Shown here: one piece after another, positions 1 to 10,712 of the stretch
Numbering within the stretch: the first letter of the stretch is position 1
Layout of the letters: every line of letters begins with the position of its first letter
NCBI RefSeq assembly: GCF_000833025.1
Contig: NZ_CP010817.1
Coordinates: forward strand, 3,286,001 to 3,350,000
Source of the DNA: Myroides profundi
GTDB lineage: Bacteria; Bacteroidota; Bacteroidia; Flavobacteriales; Flavobacteriaceae
Reading direction: 5' to 3'
DNA length: 64,000 nt
Notes under the pieces: model-generated
Told to the model about the DNA's origin: nothing
The model's database searches: none
The model's input: only the letters and a program-made list of their open reading frames with translations
Made by a program: the position numbers and the translations under genes

Positions 1-277
1 GCACATGAGCTACACCATGCTCTGAAGATAAACTTCTAATAGCATCTACTTGATTCTTCATCAAAGCAATTAACGGTGAAACAACAATAGCAGTTCCCTC
101 TAACACCAATGCAGGTAATTGATAACAAAGAGACTTCCCTCCTCCAGTCGGCATAATCACAAAAGTATTGTGTCCAGAAATAATACTTTTGACCACATCT
201 TCCTGAAGACCTTTGAATTGAGAAAATCCAAAAAATCTCTTTAACTCTTTGTGCAAGTCAATTTCAGTTGATTTCAT
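1..277 (-). CDS. recQ: ATP-dependent DNA helicase RecQ, N-terminal part (runs off the window)
   Basis: Only the first 92 codons lie in the window; the gene continues leftwards beyond position 1. The start is ATG at 275-277. The visible part has the RecQ N-terminal signature: FGFSQFKGLQEDVV, then Walker A MPTGGGKSLCYQLP, then the motif Ia-like stretch VVSPLIALMKNQVDAI. RecQ is a 3'-5' helicase of recombination and replication-fork repair. It is divergent from kdsD, with about 90 bp between them. The family call is strong; the length and C-terminal domains cannot be judged here. Confidence 0.93.
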   Translation of the reverse strand, partial: MKSTEIDLHKELKRFFGFSQFKGLQEDVVKSIISGHNTFVIMPTGGGKSLCYQLPALVLEGTAIVVSPLIALMKNQVDAIRSLSSEHGVAHV

Positions 278-299
278 TATTTTTGTATGGTATTTTACA

Positions 300-307
300 T
301 AAATTTG
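300..307 (+). promoter_or_regulatory. Possible -7 element upstream of kdsD
   Basis: TAAATTTG fits the Bacteroidota -7 consensus TAnnTTTG and lies about 60 bp before the kdsD start. The only near TTG (283-285) leaves a 14-bp spacer, shorter than usual, so the assignment is weak. Confidence 0.35.
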
Positions 308-366
308 CAGTACCTAAAGGTACAAAATTTCTTTAGTTCAATCATAATATTTAACATTCGCTCATT

Positions 367-1332
367 TTGAATACATCAATTAACATATTAAACACCGCCA
401 AGAATACTTTACTTTCTGAGAGTGAAAGCATTAAAAAACTAATCGATTATCTAACGGATGATTTTGAAAAAACTGTTAAAGCGATTTTCAACTGCAAAGG
501 GCGAATAATTGTGACAGGAATAGGCAAAAGTGCACTAATTGGAGCGAAAATAGTAGCTACATTTAATTCTACAGGTACTCCGTCTATCTATATGCATGCC
601 GCAGAAGCAATGCATGGAGATCTAGGTTTAATCCAACCAGGAGACTGTATCATCTGTATCTCTAATAGCGGTAATAGCCCAGAAATAAAAGTATTAGCCC
701 CTATCCTAAAAAGACACGACAATACGCTTATCGCTATCACAGCTAATGAGAATTCTTTTTTAGCAAAGAGTGCTGATTATATCCTACTATCTAAAATAGA
801 TAGAGAAGCAGAACAGAATAATCTAGCACCTATGAATAGCACTACTGCTCAGCTAGTTTTAGGAGATGCTTTAGCAGCATGTCTTATAGAATTGAGAAAC
901 TTCACAGCAGAAGACTTCGCAATGTACCATCCAGGTGGAGCATTAGGTAAAAAATTGTTACTTTTGGTGCAAAACATACTAAAAAGCGAAAACAAACCTG
1001 CGGTATCTCCAGACTCTTCTATCCAAGAAGTAATCGTAGAGATATCAGAGAAACGCTTAGGAGTAACTGCTGTAGTAGATAATGAGCAAATCATAGGAAT
1101 CATAACAGATGGAGACTTGCGCCGTATGCTACAAAAAAGTAGTAATCTAAACGATTATAAGGCAAAAGATATTATGTCTATCAACCCTAAATCAATAGAG
1201 AGTTCTGAGCACGTATCTAAGGCACTGTCTATATTAGAGGACAACTCTATCACGCAATTACTAGTGACACAAAACAACAAATACGTAGGCGTAATCCACC
1301 TACATGATATATTAAAAGAAGGGATCGTATAA
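367..1332 (+). CDS. kdsD: KpsF/GutQ-type D-arabinose 5-phosphate isomerase
   Basis: This enzyme interconverts ribulose 5-phosphate and arabinose 5-phosphate, the first step to Kdo for LPS. The 321 residues match the family length. A SIS domain covers about residues 35-175, with GIGKSALIGAKI at 51-62, HAAEAMHGDLG near 78 and SNSGNSPE near 99. YHPGGALGKKLL near 190 leads into two CBS domains in the last 115 residues. The start is TTG at 367, because the first in-frame ATG lies inside the SIS domain. tatC follows after 2 bp and lptB after that, so the three probably form one envelope operon. The call is secure; the symbol is by family. Confidence 0.92.
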   Translation: MNTSINILNTAKNTLLSESESIKKLIDYLTDDFEKTVKAIFNCKGRIIVTGIGKSALIGAKIVATFNSTGTPSIYMHAAEAMHGDLGLIQPGDCIICISNSGNSPEIKVLAPILKRHDNTLIAITANENSFLAKSADYILLSKIDREAEQNNLAPMNSTTAQLVLGDALAACLIELRNFTAEDFAMYHPGGALGKKLLLLVQNILKSENKPAVSPDSSIQEVIVEISEKRLGVTAVVDNEQIIGIITDGDLRRMLQKSSNLNDYKAKDIMSINPKSIESSEHVSKALSILEDNSITQLLVTQNNKYVGVIHLHDILKEGIV

Positions 1333-1334
1333 AT

Positions 1335-2177
1335 ATGGCAAACTCAGATAAATCAAAAAAGGAAATGTCTTTCCTAGACCACTTAGAAGAACTAAGATGG
1401 TTATTAGTTAGATCTTCAGCATTTATACTAGGAGGAGGGGCAGTCGCTTTTATTTTTAGTGATTTTATTTTTGACAAAATCATCTTCGCACCAAAAAGAA
1501 GTGATTTCGTTACCTATCAATTCTTTTGTAAAATAGCACAACGTTTTGATTTTGATAGAAGTTTTTGTTTACAAGACTTACCCTTCGAGATTCAGAACAG
1601 AACGATGGATGGACAGTTCTCTGTATTAATTTGGACTTGTATTTCAGCAGGTTTTATTATTGCAGTTCCTTTCATTCTTTGGGAAATATGGAAGTTCATC
1701 AGTCCAGCACTTTATACAAAAGAAAAGAAATACGCTAAACTATTTATCGTTGTATCTTCTTTATTATTCTTTATGGGAGTAGTATTTGGATACTACGTTA
1801 TCACTCCTCTATCTATTAATTTCCTTGCGAACTTACAGGTAAGTGATATCGTTAAAAACCAGATCGATATCAACTCTTATATCGGTCTTGTAAAGACTAC
1901 TTCTATAGCATGTGGTTTAGTATTCGAATTGCCGATTATTATTTACTTCTTATCTGTGTTAGACTTAGTCACTCCACAGTTCTTAAGAGACTATAGAAAG
2001 TACGCTATCGTATTAATATTAATCATCGCTGCTGTCATTACACCACCAGATGTAGTGAGCCAGATTATAGTTTCTATTCCTCTACTTATACTATATGAAG
2101 TGAGTATCTATATCTCTCTCTTCGTACACAAAAAGAATAAGAAGATAGAAGCAAGTAAAACAAAACAAATTGACTAA
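1335..2177 (+). CDS. tatC: Sec-independent protein translocase TatC
   Basis: TatC is the inner-membrane receptor of the twin-arginine export pathway and recognises folded cargo with RR signal peptides. The N-terminus carries the family motif MSFLDHLEELRWLLVRS, and WEIWKFISPALYTKEKK is the conserved cytoplasmic loop after the second membrane span. At least six hydrophobic segments are visible and ITPPDVVSQI is the typical end of the core. The length of 280 residues is usual for Bacteroidota, which have an inserted periplasmic loop around residues 45-85. It starts 2 bp after kdsD and is 18 bp before lptB. tatA is not in this window. Confidence 0.96.
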   Translation: MANSDKSKKEMSFLDHLEELRWLLVRSSAFILGGGAVAFIFSDFIFDKIIFAPKRSDFVTYQFFCKIAQRFDFDRSFCLQDLPFEIQNRTMDGQFSVLIWTCISAGFIIAVPFILWEIWKFISPALYTKEKKYAKLFIVVSSLLFFMGVVFGYYVITPLSINFLANLQVSDIVKNQIDINSYIGLVKTTSIACGLVFELPIIIYFLSVLDLVTPQFLRDYRKYAIVLILIIAAVITPPDVVSQIIVSIPLLILYEVSIYISLFVHKKNKKIEASKTKQID

Positions 2178-2195
2178 TCTCATATTTTTAAAATC

Positions 2196-2936
2196 ATGAA
2201 ATTAAGAGCTGATAATTTAATTAAGATGTACAAAAAACGCAAAGTCGTTAAAGGTATATCGGTAGAGGTTAATCAAGGAGAAATCGTAGGACTACTAGGA
2301 CCTAATGGTGCTGGAAAGACTACATCATTCTATATGATCGTAGGATTAGTAAAGCCTAATAGTGGACATATATACTTAGACAATACGGATATAACAGATT
2401 TTCCGATGTATAAGCGTGCACAACATGGTATTGGGTACTTGGCACAAGAGGCTTCTATCTTTAGAAAACTAAGTATAGAAGACAATATCCTTAGTGTACT
2501 CCAACTAACAAAGCTCTCTAAAAAAGAACAAGAGGCTAAGATGGAATCACTAATAGAAGAGTTCAACTTAAACCATGTACGTACCAATAGAGGAGATGTA
2601 TTATCTGGAGGAGAAAGAAGACGTACAGAAATCGCGAGAGCATTAGCTACTGATCCTAAGTTCATTCTTCTAGACGAACCATTTGCGGGAGTTGACCCAG
2701 TAGCGGTAGAAGATATCCAAAAGATCGTTGCTAACTTAAAAAACAAAAACATTGGTATTCTTATTACAGATCACAATGTTCAGGAGACACTAGCTATTAC
2801 AGACAAAACCTACCTGATGTTCGAGGGAGGAATCTTAAAAGCAGGTGTTCCAGAAGAGTTAGCAGAAGACGAAATGGTACGAAAAGTGTACTTAGGGCAG
2901 AACTTCGAGCTACGTAAAAAGAAATTAACGTTCTAA
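2196..2936 (+). CDS. lptB: LPS export ABC transporter ATPase LptB
   Basis: LptB is the cytoplasmic ATPase that powers LPS extraction by LptFG. The protein has 246 residues with Walker A GPNGAGKT at 35-42, a Q-loop in YLAQEASIF near 81, the ABC signature LSGGE at 136-140, Walker B ILLDEP at 157-162 and the switch His in ITDHNVQET. The sequence VLSGGERRRTEIARALA and the FAGVDPVAVEDIQ stretch are typical of LptB rather than other branches. It is the third gene of kdsD-tatC-lptB. No clear terminator follows; 234 bp separate it from the polysaccharide export gene. Confidence 0.95.
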   Translation: MKLRADNLIKMYKKRKVVKGISVEVNQGEIVGLLGPNGAGKTTSFYMIVGLVKPNSGHIYLDNTDITDFPMYKRAQHGIGYLAQEASIFRKLSIEDNILSVLQLTKLSKKEQEAKMESLIEEFNLNHVRTNRGDVLSGGERRRTEIARALATDPKFILLDEPFAGVDPVAVEDIQKIVANLKNKNIGILITDHNVQETLAITDKTYLMFEGGILKAGVPEELAEDEMVRKVYLGQNFELRKKKLTF

Positions 2937-3096
2937 ATAAGAATCAAAAACCACTTTTACATATTTAACAACTATTATTTATAGTTCTTTTAATTTCTGA
3001 GATTATTGTGTTTTTTATAATTAGAAAAAAGGTGAATTATCCCAAAAACACTGTACTTTTTGCGAAAGCAGCATTTTATCTCTACTCAGAAAAAAC

Positions 3097-3157
3097 TATA
3101 TTTGACACTTTAAATGGTAAAACTCTTTTTTTTGACTATTTAGAAACTATATATTTG
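3097..3157 (+). promoter_or_regulatory. Two -7 type promoter elements before the polysaccharide export genes
   Basis: TATATTTG occurs at 3097-3104 and again at 3150-3157; both fit TAnnTTTG. The second is 13 bp before the ATG and has a TTG at 3132-3134, giving a short 15-bp spacer. They suggest that the export operon has its own promoter separate from lptB. Confidence 0.45.
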
Positions 3158-3170
3158 CAAAAAAATAACA

Positions 3171-3956
3171 ATGAAAAATATAATTGCGCTAAAACTATCT
3201 CTTTTCTTTTGCACTATGCTATTGCTAGGCTCATGTGCATCTAGAGAGAACATTGTATACTACCAAAACGTTGAGGATGTATTATTAAAAGAGTCTAATG
3301 ACAATAAATTTGAGACTCGTTTAAGATCAGATGATTTACTAATGATCATTGTATCTGCTGAAGATCCTGAAGCAGCTGCTCCGTTTAACTTAGCTAATAC
3401 AATGACTACAAATCCTAACAATCCTGCTGGTAGCGGTACTATGACTCAACACTTATACTTAGTAGATAGTGATGGAAATATAGAATTCCCTGTATTAGGA
3501 ACTATTAAAGTAGGTGGTAAAAGCAAGAAAGAAGCTGTAGAAATACTGACAAAACAAATAAGCCAATATATCAACAACCCTATTGTCAACATGAGAATCA
3601 TGAACTACAAAGTGACAGTACAAGGGGAGGTAAATAAGCCAGGAGTACACACTATCAATAGTGAGAGACTTACATTAGCTGAAGCGATAGCACTATCTGG
3701 TGACCTAACAGTATATGGAAAAAGAGACAATATATTATTGATAAGAGAAATAGATGGAAGAAGAGTTCCTATCCGCGTAGATATGACTAAAGCGGACTTT
3801 ATGGTATCTCCATACTATTATTTAAATCAAAACGATATTGTATATGTAGAGCCTAACAAAACAAGAGTAAACTCTTCTGTAGTAGGACCTAACTTAAGTT
3901 TAGGAATCTCTGCATTATCACTTTTAGTAACTGTAATAGCACTTGCTACAAAATAG
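3171..3956 (+). CDS. Polysaccharide export outer membrane lipoprotein (Wza/BexD-like)
   Basis: The protein has 261 residues. A lipoprotein signal ends in LLLGSC with the lipidated Cys at 22. A polysaccharide-export domain follows (FETRLRSDDLLMIIVSAEDPEA), then an SLBB-type segment (YKVTVQGEVNKPGVHTI). A hydrophobic segment near the C-terminus (LSLGISALSLLVTVIAL) may be the anchor of this family. It would form the outer-membrane channel for capsule or exopolysaccharide. The Wzc-like kinase starts 4 bp after its stop, so the two are co-transcribed. No glycosyltransferases or Wzx/Wzy genes are adjacent. Confidence 0.9.
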   Translation: MKNIIALKLSLFFCTMLLLGSCASRENIVYYQNVEDVLLKESNDNKFETRLRSDDLLMIIVSAEDPEAAAPFNLANTMTTNPNNPAGSGTMTQHLYLVDSDGNIEFPVLGTIKVGGKSKKEAVEILTKQISQYINNPIVNMRIMNYKVTVQGEVNKPGVHTINSERLTLAEAIALSGDLTVYGKRDNILLIREIDGRRVPIRVDMTKADFMVSPYYYLNQNDIVYVEPNKTRVNSSVVGPNLSLGISALSLLVTVIALATK

Positions 3957-3960
3957 AAAA

Positions 3961-6360
3961 ATGGAAAACAAATTTGACAATCAAGAAAACTCTAATATTA
4001 ACATACGAGAAGAACTAGAGAAATATTTAGTTCACTGGAGATGGTTTGTATTAAGTGTTTTTATTACTGTAGCTTTAGCTTTCGTTTATTTACGTTATAG
4101 CCAGAAGATATATTCTATCAGTACTTCTATCATCGTAAAAGATGAGAAAAGAGGTGGTGGAATAGCTTCTGAAATGGCAGCATTCGCTGACTTAGGGATG
4201 TTCTCTGGTGGTAAAAGTAATGTAGAAAACGAGACACAAGTATTACAATCAAGAAGCCTTGCAGAAAGAACAGTTAGAAGATTACAATTAAATATAGCTT
4301 TAATCAATAACGATAGATTTGTAAAAAAGGATTTATATGGTAATAGTCCTGTTGCTATCAACTTTGTAGAGCGTGTTTTTGACTTTGATGATATCGAGTA
4401 TTCATTTATCATTAAAGATAGAACTGAATCATCTTTTCTATTATTAAATGAAGAGGAAGAAGAAATTGGTACTTTTAAATACGATGAGCCTATAACTACT
4501 ATATTAGGTAAACTTATCGTAACTAAAAACGCTCCTAAAAAAACAGGTACATTAGATGCTCTTAAAAAAGAAGGATCTGAAGAAACTGTAAATGAAATAT
4601 TAGTACAAATAAAACCTGTACAAAAAGTTGTTGATTACTACGTAAAAGAAGTAAAAATAGCTCCTACGGATAAGTTCTCTACTGTTCTTGAGTTATCATT
4701 GTTAAACGCTACACCAGCTAAAGCAAAAGAGTACTTAAATACCTTGATTACTTTATACAATGATGGTGCTATTGCTGACAAACGTTTTATCTCAGAGAAA
4801 ACTTCAGAGTTTATCGACTCACGTTTAGTTCTTATCACTGACGAATTAGGTGATGTAGAGAAAAACGTAGAAGGATATAAAGCTAGAAATAGCATTACTG
4901 ATATTCCTACTGAATTAAAAATTCACTTAGAGAATGCTAACGTTTATGAAAAACAGATTATTGAAAATGAAACTGAACTAAAAGTTATCTCTTCATTAAT
5001 TGAGTTCTTAAAAAACAGCAAACCGAATGAATTACTTCCTGGTAATATAGTATCGACAGATGTTAGCTCTAATAGCTTAATCAATCAATACAACCAGTTA
5101 GTATTAGAAAGAAATAAATTAAGTACTAGTACAACTAAACTTAACCCTGCTATCGTAAAATTAGACGACCAAATCAACTCTATGAAAGCTTCTGTATTAG
5201 AAAGTCTTTTAAGAGCAGAGAGCAATCTAAAAATTACACGTAGAGAGTTAGCGTCTAAAGAATCTGAATTAAAATCTAAACTATCTCTTGTACCCAAACA
5301 AGAAAGAGAGTTCAGAATCATCGATAGACAGCAAAAAGTAAAAGAGGCTATCTACTTATACTTATTCCAAAAAAGAGAAGAAACTGCTATCGCTTTAGCA
5401 GCAACAGAACAAAATGCTAAAATAATCGATGTAGCTAAGAGTAGTGATAAACCAGTAGCTCCTAAAAAAGCAATTATCTTATTAGCCGCTCTTATCATGG
5501 GAGGATTAATACCATTTGCTTTAATCTACTTACGTAGCTTATTAGATACTAAGGTTAAGACTAGATTAGACATTGAGGAAAATACTCAAGTTCCATTCTT
5601 AGGAGATATACCACACTCTAACGATAATTCTAAAATCGTTAATATTGCGAGTAGAACGAGTACAGCTGAAGCTCTTCGTATCATTAGAACGAACCTTGAG
5701 TTTATGTTAAGTGGTGTACAAGAAGGTAATGCTAAGATGATATTCTTAACTTCTACATTCCCTAAAGAAGGAAAAACATTTACATCTGTAAATATTGCAG
5801 CTACAATTGCATTATCAGGTAAACGAACTCTTCTTATCGGATTAGATATTCGTAACCCAAGATTAGATGATTATATCATGCTTCCTACTAAAGGGGTATC
5901 TGACTACTTATTAAGAAAAGAGGACGATATCAACCAGTATGTTGTAAAAATAGATGGTTACGAAAACATGTATGCTTTACCAGCAGGTACTATTCCACCT
6001 AACCCTGCAGAATTATTAATGGGAGATAGAATAGGAGATATGTTTGAGACTCTTAAAAAACAATATGACTATATCATTGTAGATACAGCTCCAGTTAGTT
6101 TAGTTACAGATACCTTGTTAATTGCAAAATATGCTGATACATTTATCTACGTAGCGAGAGCAAACTACCTAGACAAACGTATGCTTAAATTACCTAATGA
6201 CTTACACAAAGAAGGTAAACTTCCGAATATGTCAATTATCTTAAATGATACTGAGACAAACAAAGGATATGGTTATGGATACGGATATGGTTATGGATAT
6301 GGCCAAGATCTAGAAGTAGACAAACGCCCTTGGTGGAAAAAACTAATAAATCTAAAATAA
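3961..6360 (+). CDS. Wzc-like polysaccharide co-polymerase and tyrosine autokinase
   Basis: I place the start at ATG 3961, four bases after the upstream stop, not at an upstream in-frame TTG inside that gene; this gives 799 residues. A Wzz domain is bracketed by membrane segments near residues 30-48 and 505-525, with a long coiled-coil periplasmic part between. The cytoplasmic BY-kinase has Walker A (PKEGKTFTS, about 601-609), Walker A' (GLDIRNPRLDDY) and Walker B (YDYIIVDTAP). The C-terminus has six Gly-Tyr pairs (769-780), the expected autophosphorylated Tyr cluster in an unusually regular form. The likely partner phosphatase is the CpsB-like gene at 49.6 kb. Confidence 0.93.
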   Translation: MENKFDNQENSNINIREELEKYLVHWRWFVLSVFITVALAFVYLRYSQKIYSISTSIIVKDEKRGGGIASEMAAFADLGMFSGGKSNVENETQVLQSRSLAERTVRRLQLNIALINNDRFVKKDLYGNSPVAINFVERVFDFDDIEYSFIIKDRTESSFLLLNEEEEEIGTFKYDEPITTILGKLIVTKNAPKKTGTLDALKKEGSEETVNEILVQIKPVQKVVDYYVKEVKIAPTDKFSTVLELSLLNATPAKAKEYLNTLITLYNDGAIADKRFISEKTSEFIDSRLVLITDELGDVEKNVEGYKARNSITDIPTELKIHLENANVYEKQIIENETELKVISSLIEFLKNSKPNELLPGNIVSTDVSSNSLINQYNQLVLERNKLSTSTTKLNPAIVKLDDQINSMKASVLESLLRAESNLKITRRELASKESELKSKLSLVPKQEREFRIIDRQQKVKEAIYLYLFQKREETAIALAATEQNAKIIDVAKSSDKPVAPKKAIILLAALIMGGLIPFALIYLRSLLDTKVKTRLDIEENTQVPFLGDIPHSNDNSKIVNIASRTSTAEALRIIRTNLEFMLSGVQEGNAKMIFLTSTFPKEGKTFTSVNIAATIALSGKRTLLIGLDIRNPRLDDYIMLPTKGVSDYLLRKEDDINQYVVKIDGYENMYALPAGTIPPNPAELLMGDRIGDMFETLKKQYDYIIVDTAPVSLVTDTLLIAKYADTFIYVARANYLDKRMLKLPNDLHKEGKLPNMSIILNDTETNKGYGYGYGYGYGYGQDLEVDKRPWWKKLINLK

Positions 6361-6364
6361 AAAC

Positions 6365-6395
6365 AAAGGTCACTCTTTTATAGGGTGACCTTTTT
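6365..6395 (+). terminator. Intrinsic terminator after the Wzc-like gene
   Basis: A 9-bp perfect stem (AAAGGTCAC 6365-6373 with 6385-6393), extended by a G-T and a C-G pair, is followed by T tracts. It starts five bases after the stop. Confidence 0.88.
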
Positions 6396-6519
6396 CATTA
6401 ATATGATAAAATATTATATCAAAATGTACTAAAACAGAAATATAAAAAGTCTGAATTATCAAATTCGTAATTCAACTCTAAAAAGGGTATTAAGCCTAAA
6501 CAATAACATACATATTTAG

Positions 6520-6527
6520 TATATTTG
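6520..6527 (+). promoter_or_regulatory. -7 element of the isocitrate dehydrogenase promoter
   Basis: TATATTTG fits TAnnTTTG, 72 bp before the ATG. No TTG lies at the normal spacing, so only the -7 half is supported. Confidence 0.4.
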
Positions 6528-6595
6528 CTATATAAATTTCAAGTTTTAAACAAAATATATTTAACGATAATATTGTTTTCATTTAAAGTAAATAA

Positions 6596-8818
<2,223 letters not shown>

Positions 8819-8835
8819 TATAGCATCGATATACT

Positions 8836-8870
8836 AAAAAAGGTCATCAGTTAACTGATGACCTTTTTTT
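8836..8870. terminator. Bidirectional terminator between icd and the LytTR regulator
   Basis: A perfect palindrome centred at 8852/8853 (AAGGTCATCAGTT and its complement) is flanked by A and T runs, so it can stop transcription from both convergent genes. Confidence 0.9.
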
Positions 8871-8880
8871 ATTTTCTCTT

Positions 8881-9579
8881 TTATTGATCTAGTAAAATCT
8901 GGTACTTACGCCCTATTGGCACTTCATCGCCATTCACCAGAATAACTTTAGTCATAAATCGCTCTTTTATACACTCTTTATTTATAATAAAGGAACGATG
9001 TACCTGAACGAAGTTATCTCCCGTTAATTCAGTTTTAAACCCTACTAAAGACCCATATACAAAATAGCTCTTGCGTCTGCTTTTAGTAAATATCTTGATA
9101 TAATTACCAGCACTCTCAATGTAAATAATATCTGATAGTTCAATAAAATAATCAAAACCATCTTCTTTTATCAATACTTTCTGAGCTTCACTCTTACGTA
9201 TAGTCTCTCTTCTATCTTTACAAAACACCTTTGCTTTTTCTACAGCTTTTAAAAACTTACTGAAAGAAATCGGTTTTAGTAAATAATCAACTGCATCATT
9301 CTGATAAGATTCTAAAGCAAAATCTGAATACGCTGTAGTAACAATCGTAGTAGGCTTAGTAGGTAACATTTGTAAAAGCTCTAAACCAGATACTAAAGGC
9401 ATATTGATATCTAAAAACAAAATATCAACTTCTGTATTTTGTAAAAAAGTTAAAGCTTCTTTTCCACTATAAGCATGCCCTATACATTCTAAATCATCAC
9501 ATTGTTTAATATGACTTAAAAGCACCTGATGTGCAGGCTTCTCATCATCAACTATTAAACATTGGTAGGTAATTCCCAT
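8881..9579 (-). CDS. LytTR-family response regulator
   Basis: The 232-residue protein has a receiver domain (residues 1-120) with acidic pair D11-D12, phospho-acceptor D57 in LFLDINMP and the conserved Lys in YLLKPIS. A LytTR DNA-binding domain covers about 135-232 (YIESAGNYIKIFT, VQVHRSFIINKECI). It is the LytR/AlgR type of regulator common in Bacteroidota. Its start lies inside the sensor kinase gene (25-bp overlap), so they are translationally linked. The divergent TonB receptor/DUF4249 pair is the nearest candidate target. Confidence 0.93.
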   Translation of the reverse strand: MGITYQCLIVDDEKPAHQVLLSHIKQCDDLECIGHAYSGKEALTFLQNTEVDILFLDINMPLVSGLELLQMLPTKPTTIVTTAYSDFALESYQNDAVDYLLKPISFSKFLKAVEKAKVFCKDRRETIRKSEAQKVLIKEDGFDYFIELSDIIYIESAGNYIKIFTKSRRKSYFVYGSLVGFKTELTGDNFVQVHRSFIINKECIKERFMTKVILVNGDEVPIGRKYQILLDQ

Positions 9580-10556
9580 AATTCTAAAGTGGTTTTATAA
9601 TAATTTTTTGATTTGTTCTTTGTAAATTTATATCTCAACTGAGACACTTCTAATCTTCGCTCAAGATTTAAAAGACCTACTCCTGTTCCACTTTGTAACA
9701 TTTCGTCAGGTAAACAACTATTTTCTAATTCGAATAACAAATGATTCTCTCTAGCATATCCCCTTAACTTTATAAAAGGGAATTCTGTCTGTAAGGCGAA
9801 TTTAATAGCGTTTTCTACTAAACTAAAATACAAAAGAGGAGGTACTTGAAACTTCTCAATCTCACCTTCGTATTTAATATCAACTACTAAATCGTTTGTC
9901 CTAAACTTATAGTAATTAAAATATTCTTTTAAAAATTCTATTTCTTGATCTAAAGAAACAAACTCTCTTTTGGTTGCTTCTAATTGATATCTCAATAAAT
10001 GAGATAATTGTAAAATGCGCTCTGGCGTCTCACTAGGATTAGTTAAAGCCTCACCATATAAATTATTCATTGCATTTAAAAGAAAGTGTGGATTTAACTG
10101 CATCTTGAGGAAGTCTAATTCAGCTACAGTATTTACCAAACGTTTTTCACGAACTGTAATATCATTGAATACCCATAAGTGAATAAAATAAGTTCCAGAG
10201 CCTAAAAACATTAAAAAAATAGTATTTAGTATTTCGCTTAACCAAGAATCAAAACTGTCGATAAACATATTCAACAGTCCTGTACCTATTAAAACAACAA
10301 TCCAATAAATAGTGAATAATGGTAAGAAAATATTATATCGCTTAGTAATCATATAACGCTTAATCAGTAAGATATTACTAATTAAAATACAGCCATATAC
10401 TATAAAGAAGGAAGGCACTAACTCTTCCCAAATCTCAGATAATGAGCGATCACTCTTATCTACAGAAGCGACGAATGTAAATACACTAAGAAGTAGAATG
10501 ATAACTGACGCATTCCTCAACCAAAAATTAGAATAAAATTTCCATAGTGACTTCAT
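9555..10556 (-). CDS. LytS-like sensor histidine kinase
   Basis: The protein has 333 residues. Four hydrophobic segments in the first 130 residues form a membrane input domain without a large extracellular part. A His_kinase domain follows with phospho-acceptor H157 in KMQLNPHFLLNAMNNL, then an ATPase-like part with the N-box LVENAIKFAL and a G-box-like GTGVGLLNLERRL. The NPHFLLN motif marks the kinase type that pairs with LytTR regulators. It overlaps the regulator downstream by 25 bp. The signal is unknown. Confidence 0.92.
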   Translation of the reverse strand: MKSLWKFYSNFWLRNASVIILLLSVFTFVASVDKSDRSLSEIWEELVPSFFIVYGCILISNILLIKRYMITKRYNIFLPLFTIYWIVVLIGTGLLNMFIDSFDSWLSEILNTIFLMFLGSGTYFIHLWVFNDITVREKRLVNTVAELDFLKMQLNPHFLLNAMNNLYGEALTNPSETPERILQLSHLLRYQLEATKREFVSLDQEIEFLKEYFNYYKFRTNDLVVDIKYEGEIEKFQVPPLLYFSLVENAIKFALQTEFPFIKLRGYARENHLLFELENSCLPDEMLQSGTGVGLLNLERRLEVSQLRYKFTKNKSKNYYKTTLELWELPTNV

Positions 10557-10645
10557 AAAAACAAATGTAAAGAATCATAAATAATAACATTCTTGTTTCA
10601 TTACTATTTATTTGAATGCCATTAAAATAATAACTACTTCATCCA

Positions 10646-10687
10646 CGTTTAATTAAACGAGCAGCAATAATTACTTACCTATTTTTG
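10646..10687 (+). promoter_or_regulatory. Palindromic operator candidate and -7 element upstream of the TonB receptor
   Basis: CGTTTAATTAAACG (10646-10659) is a perfect 14-bp palindrome. Twenty bases further on, TATTTTTG (10680-10687) fits the -7 consensus. The palindrome therefore occupies the -33 position, where no TTG is present, as expected for a promoter that needs an activator. The LytTR regulator next door is a candidate, but LytTR sites are usually direct repeats, so this is only a suggestion. Confidence 0.45.
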
Positions 10688-10712
10688 CATTGAAACATAA
10701 TAAGATAAACGA

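Noticed and set aside
3008..3244. A 78-codon open frame before the polysaccharide export gene
   Set aside because: It starts in non-coding DNA, overlaps the promoter elements and then the lipoprotein signal of the real gene in another frame; composition is not protein-like.
3943..3960. An upstream TTG start for the Wzc-like gene
   Set aside because: It lies inside the preceding gene and adds six residues; ATG 3961 is just after the stop.
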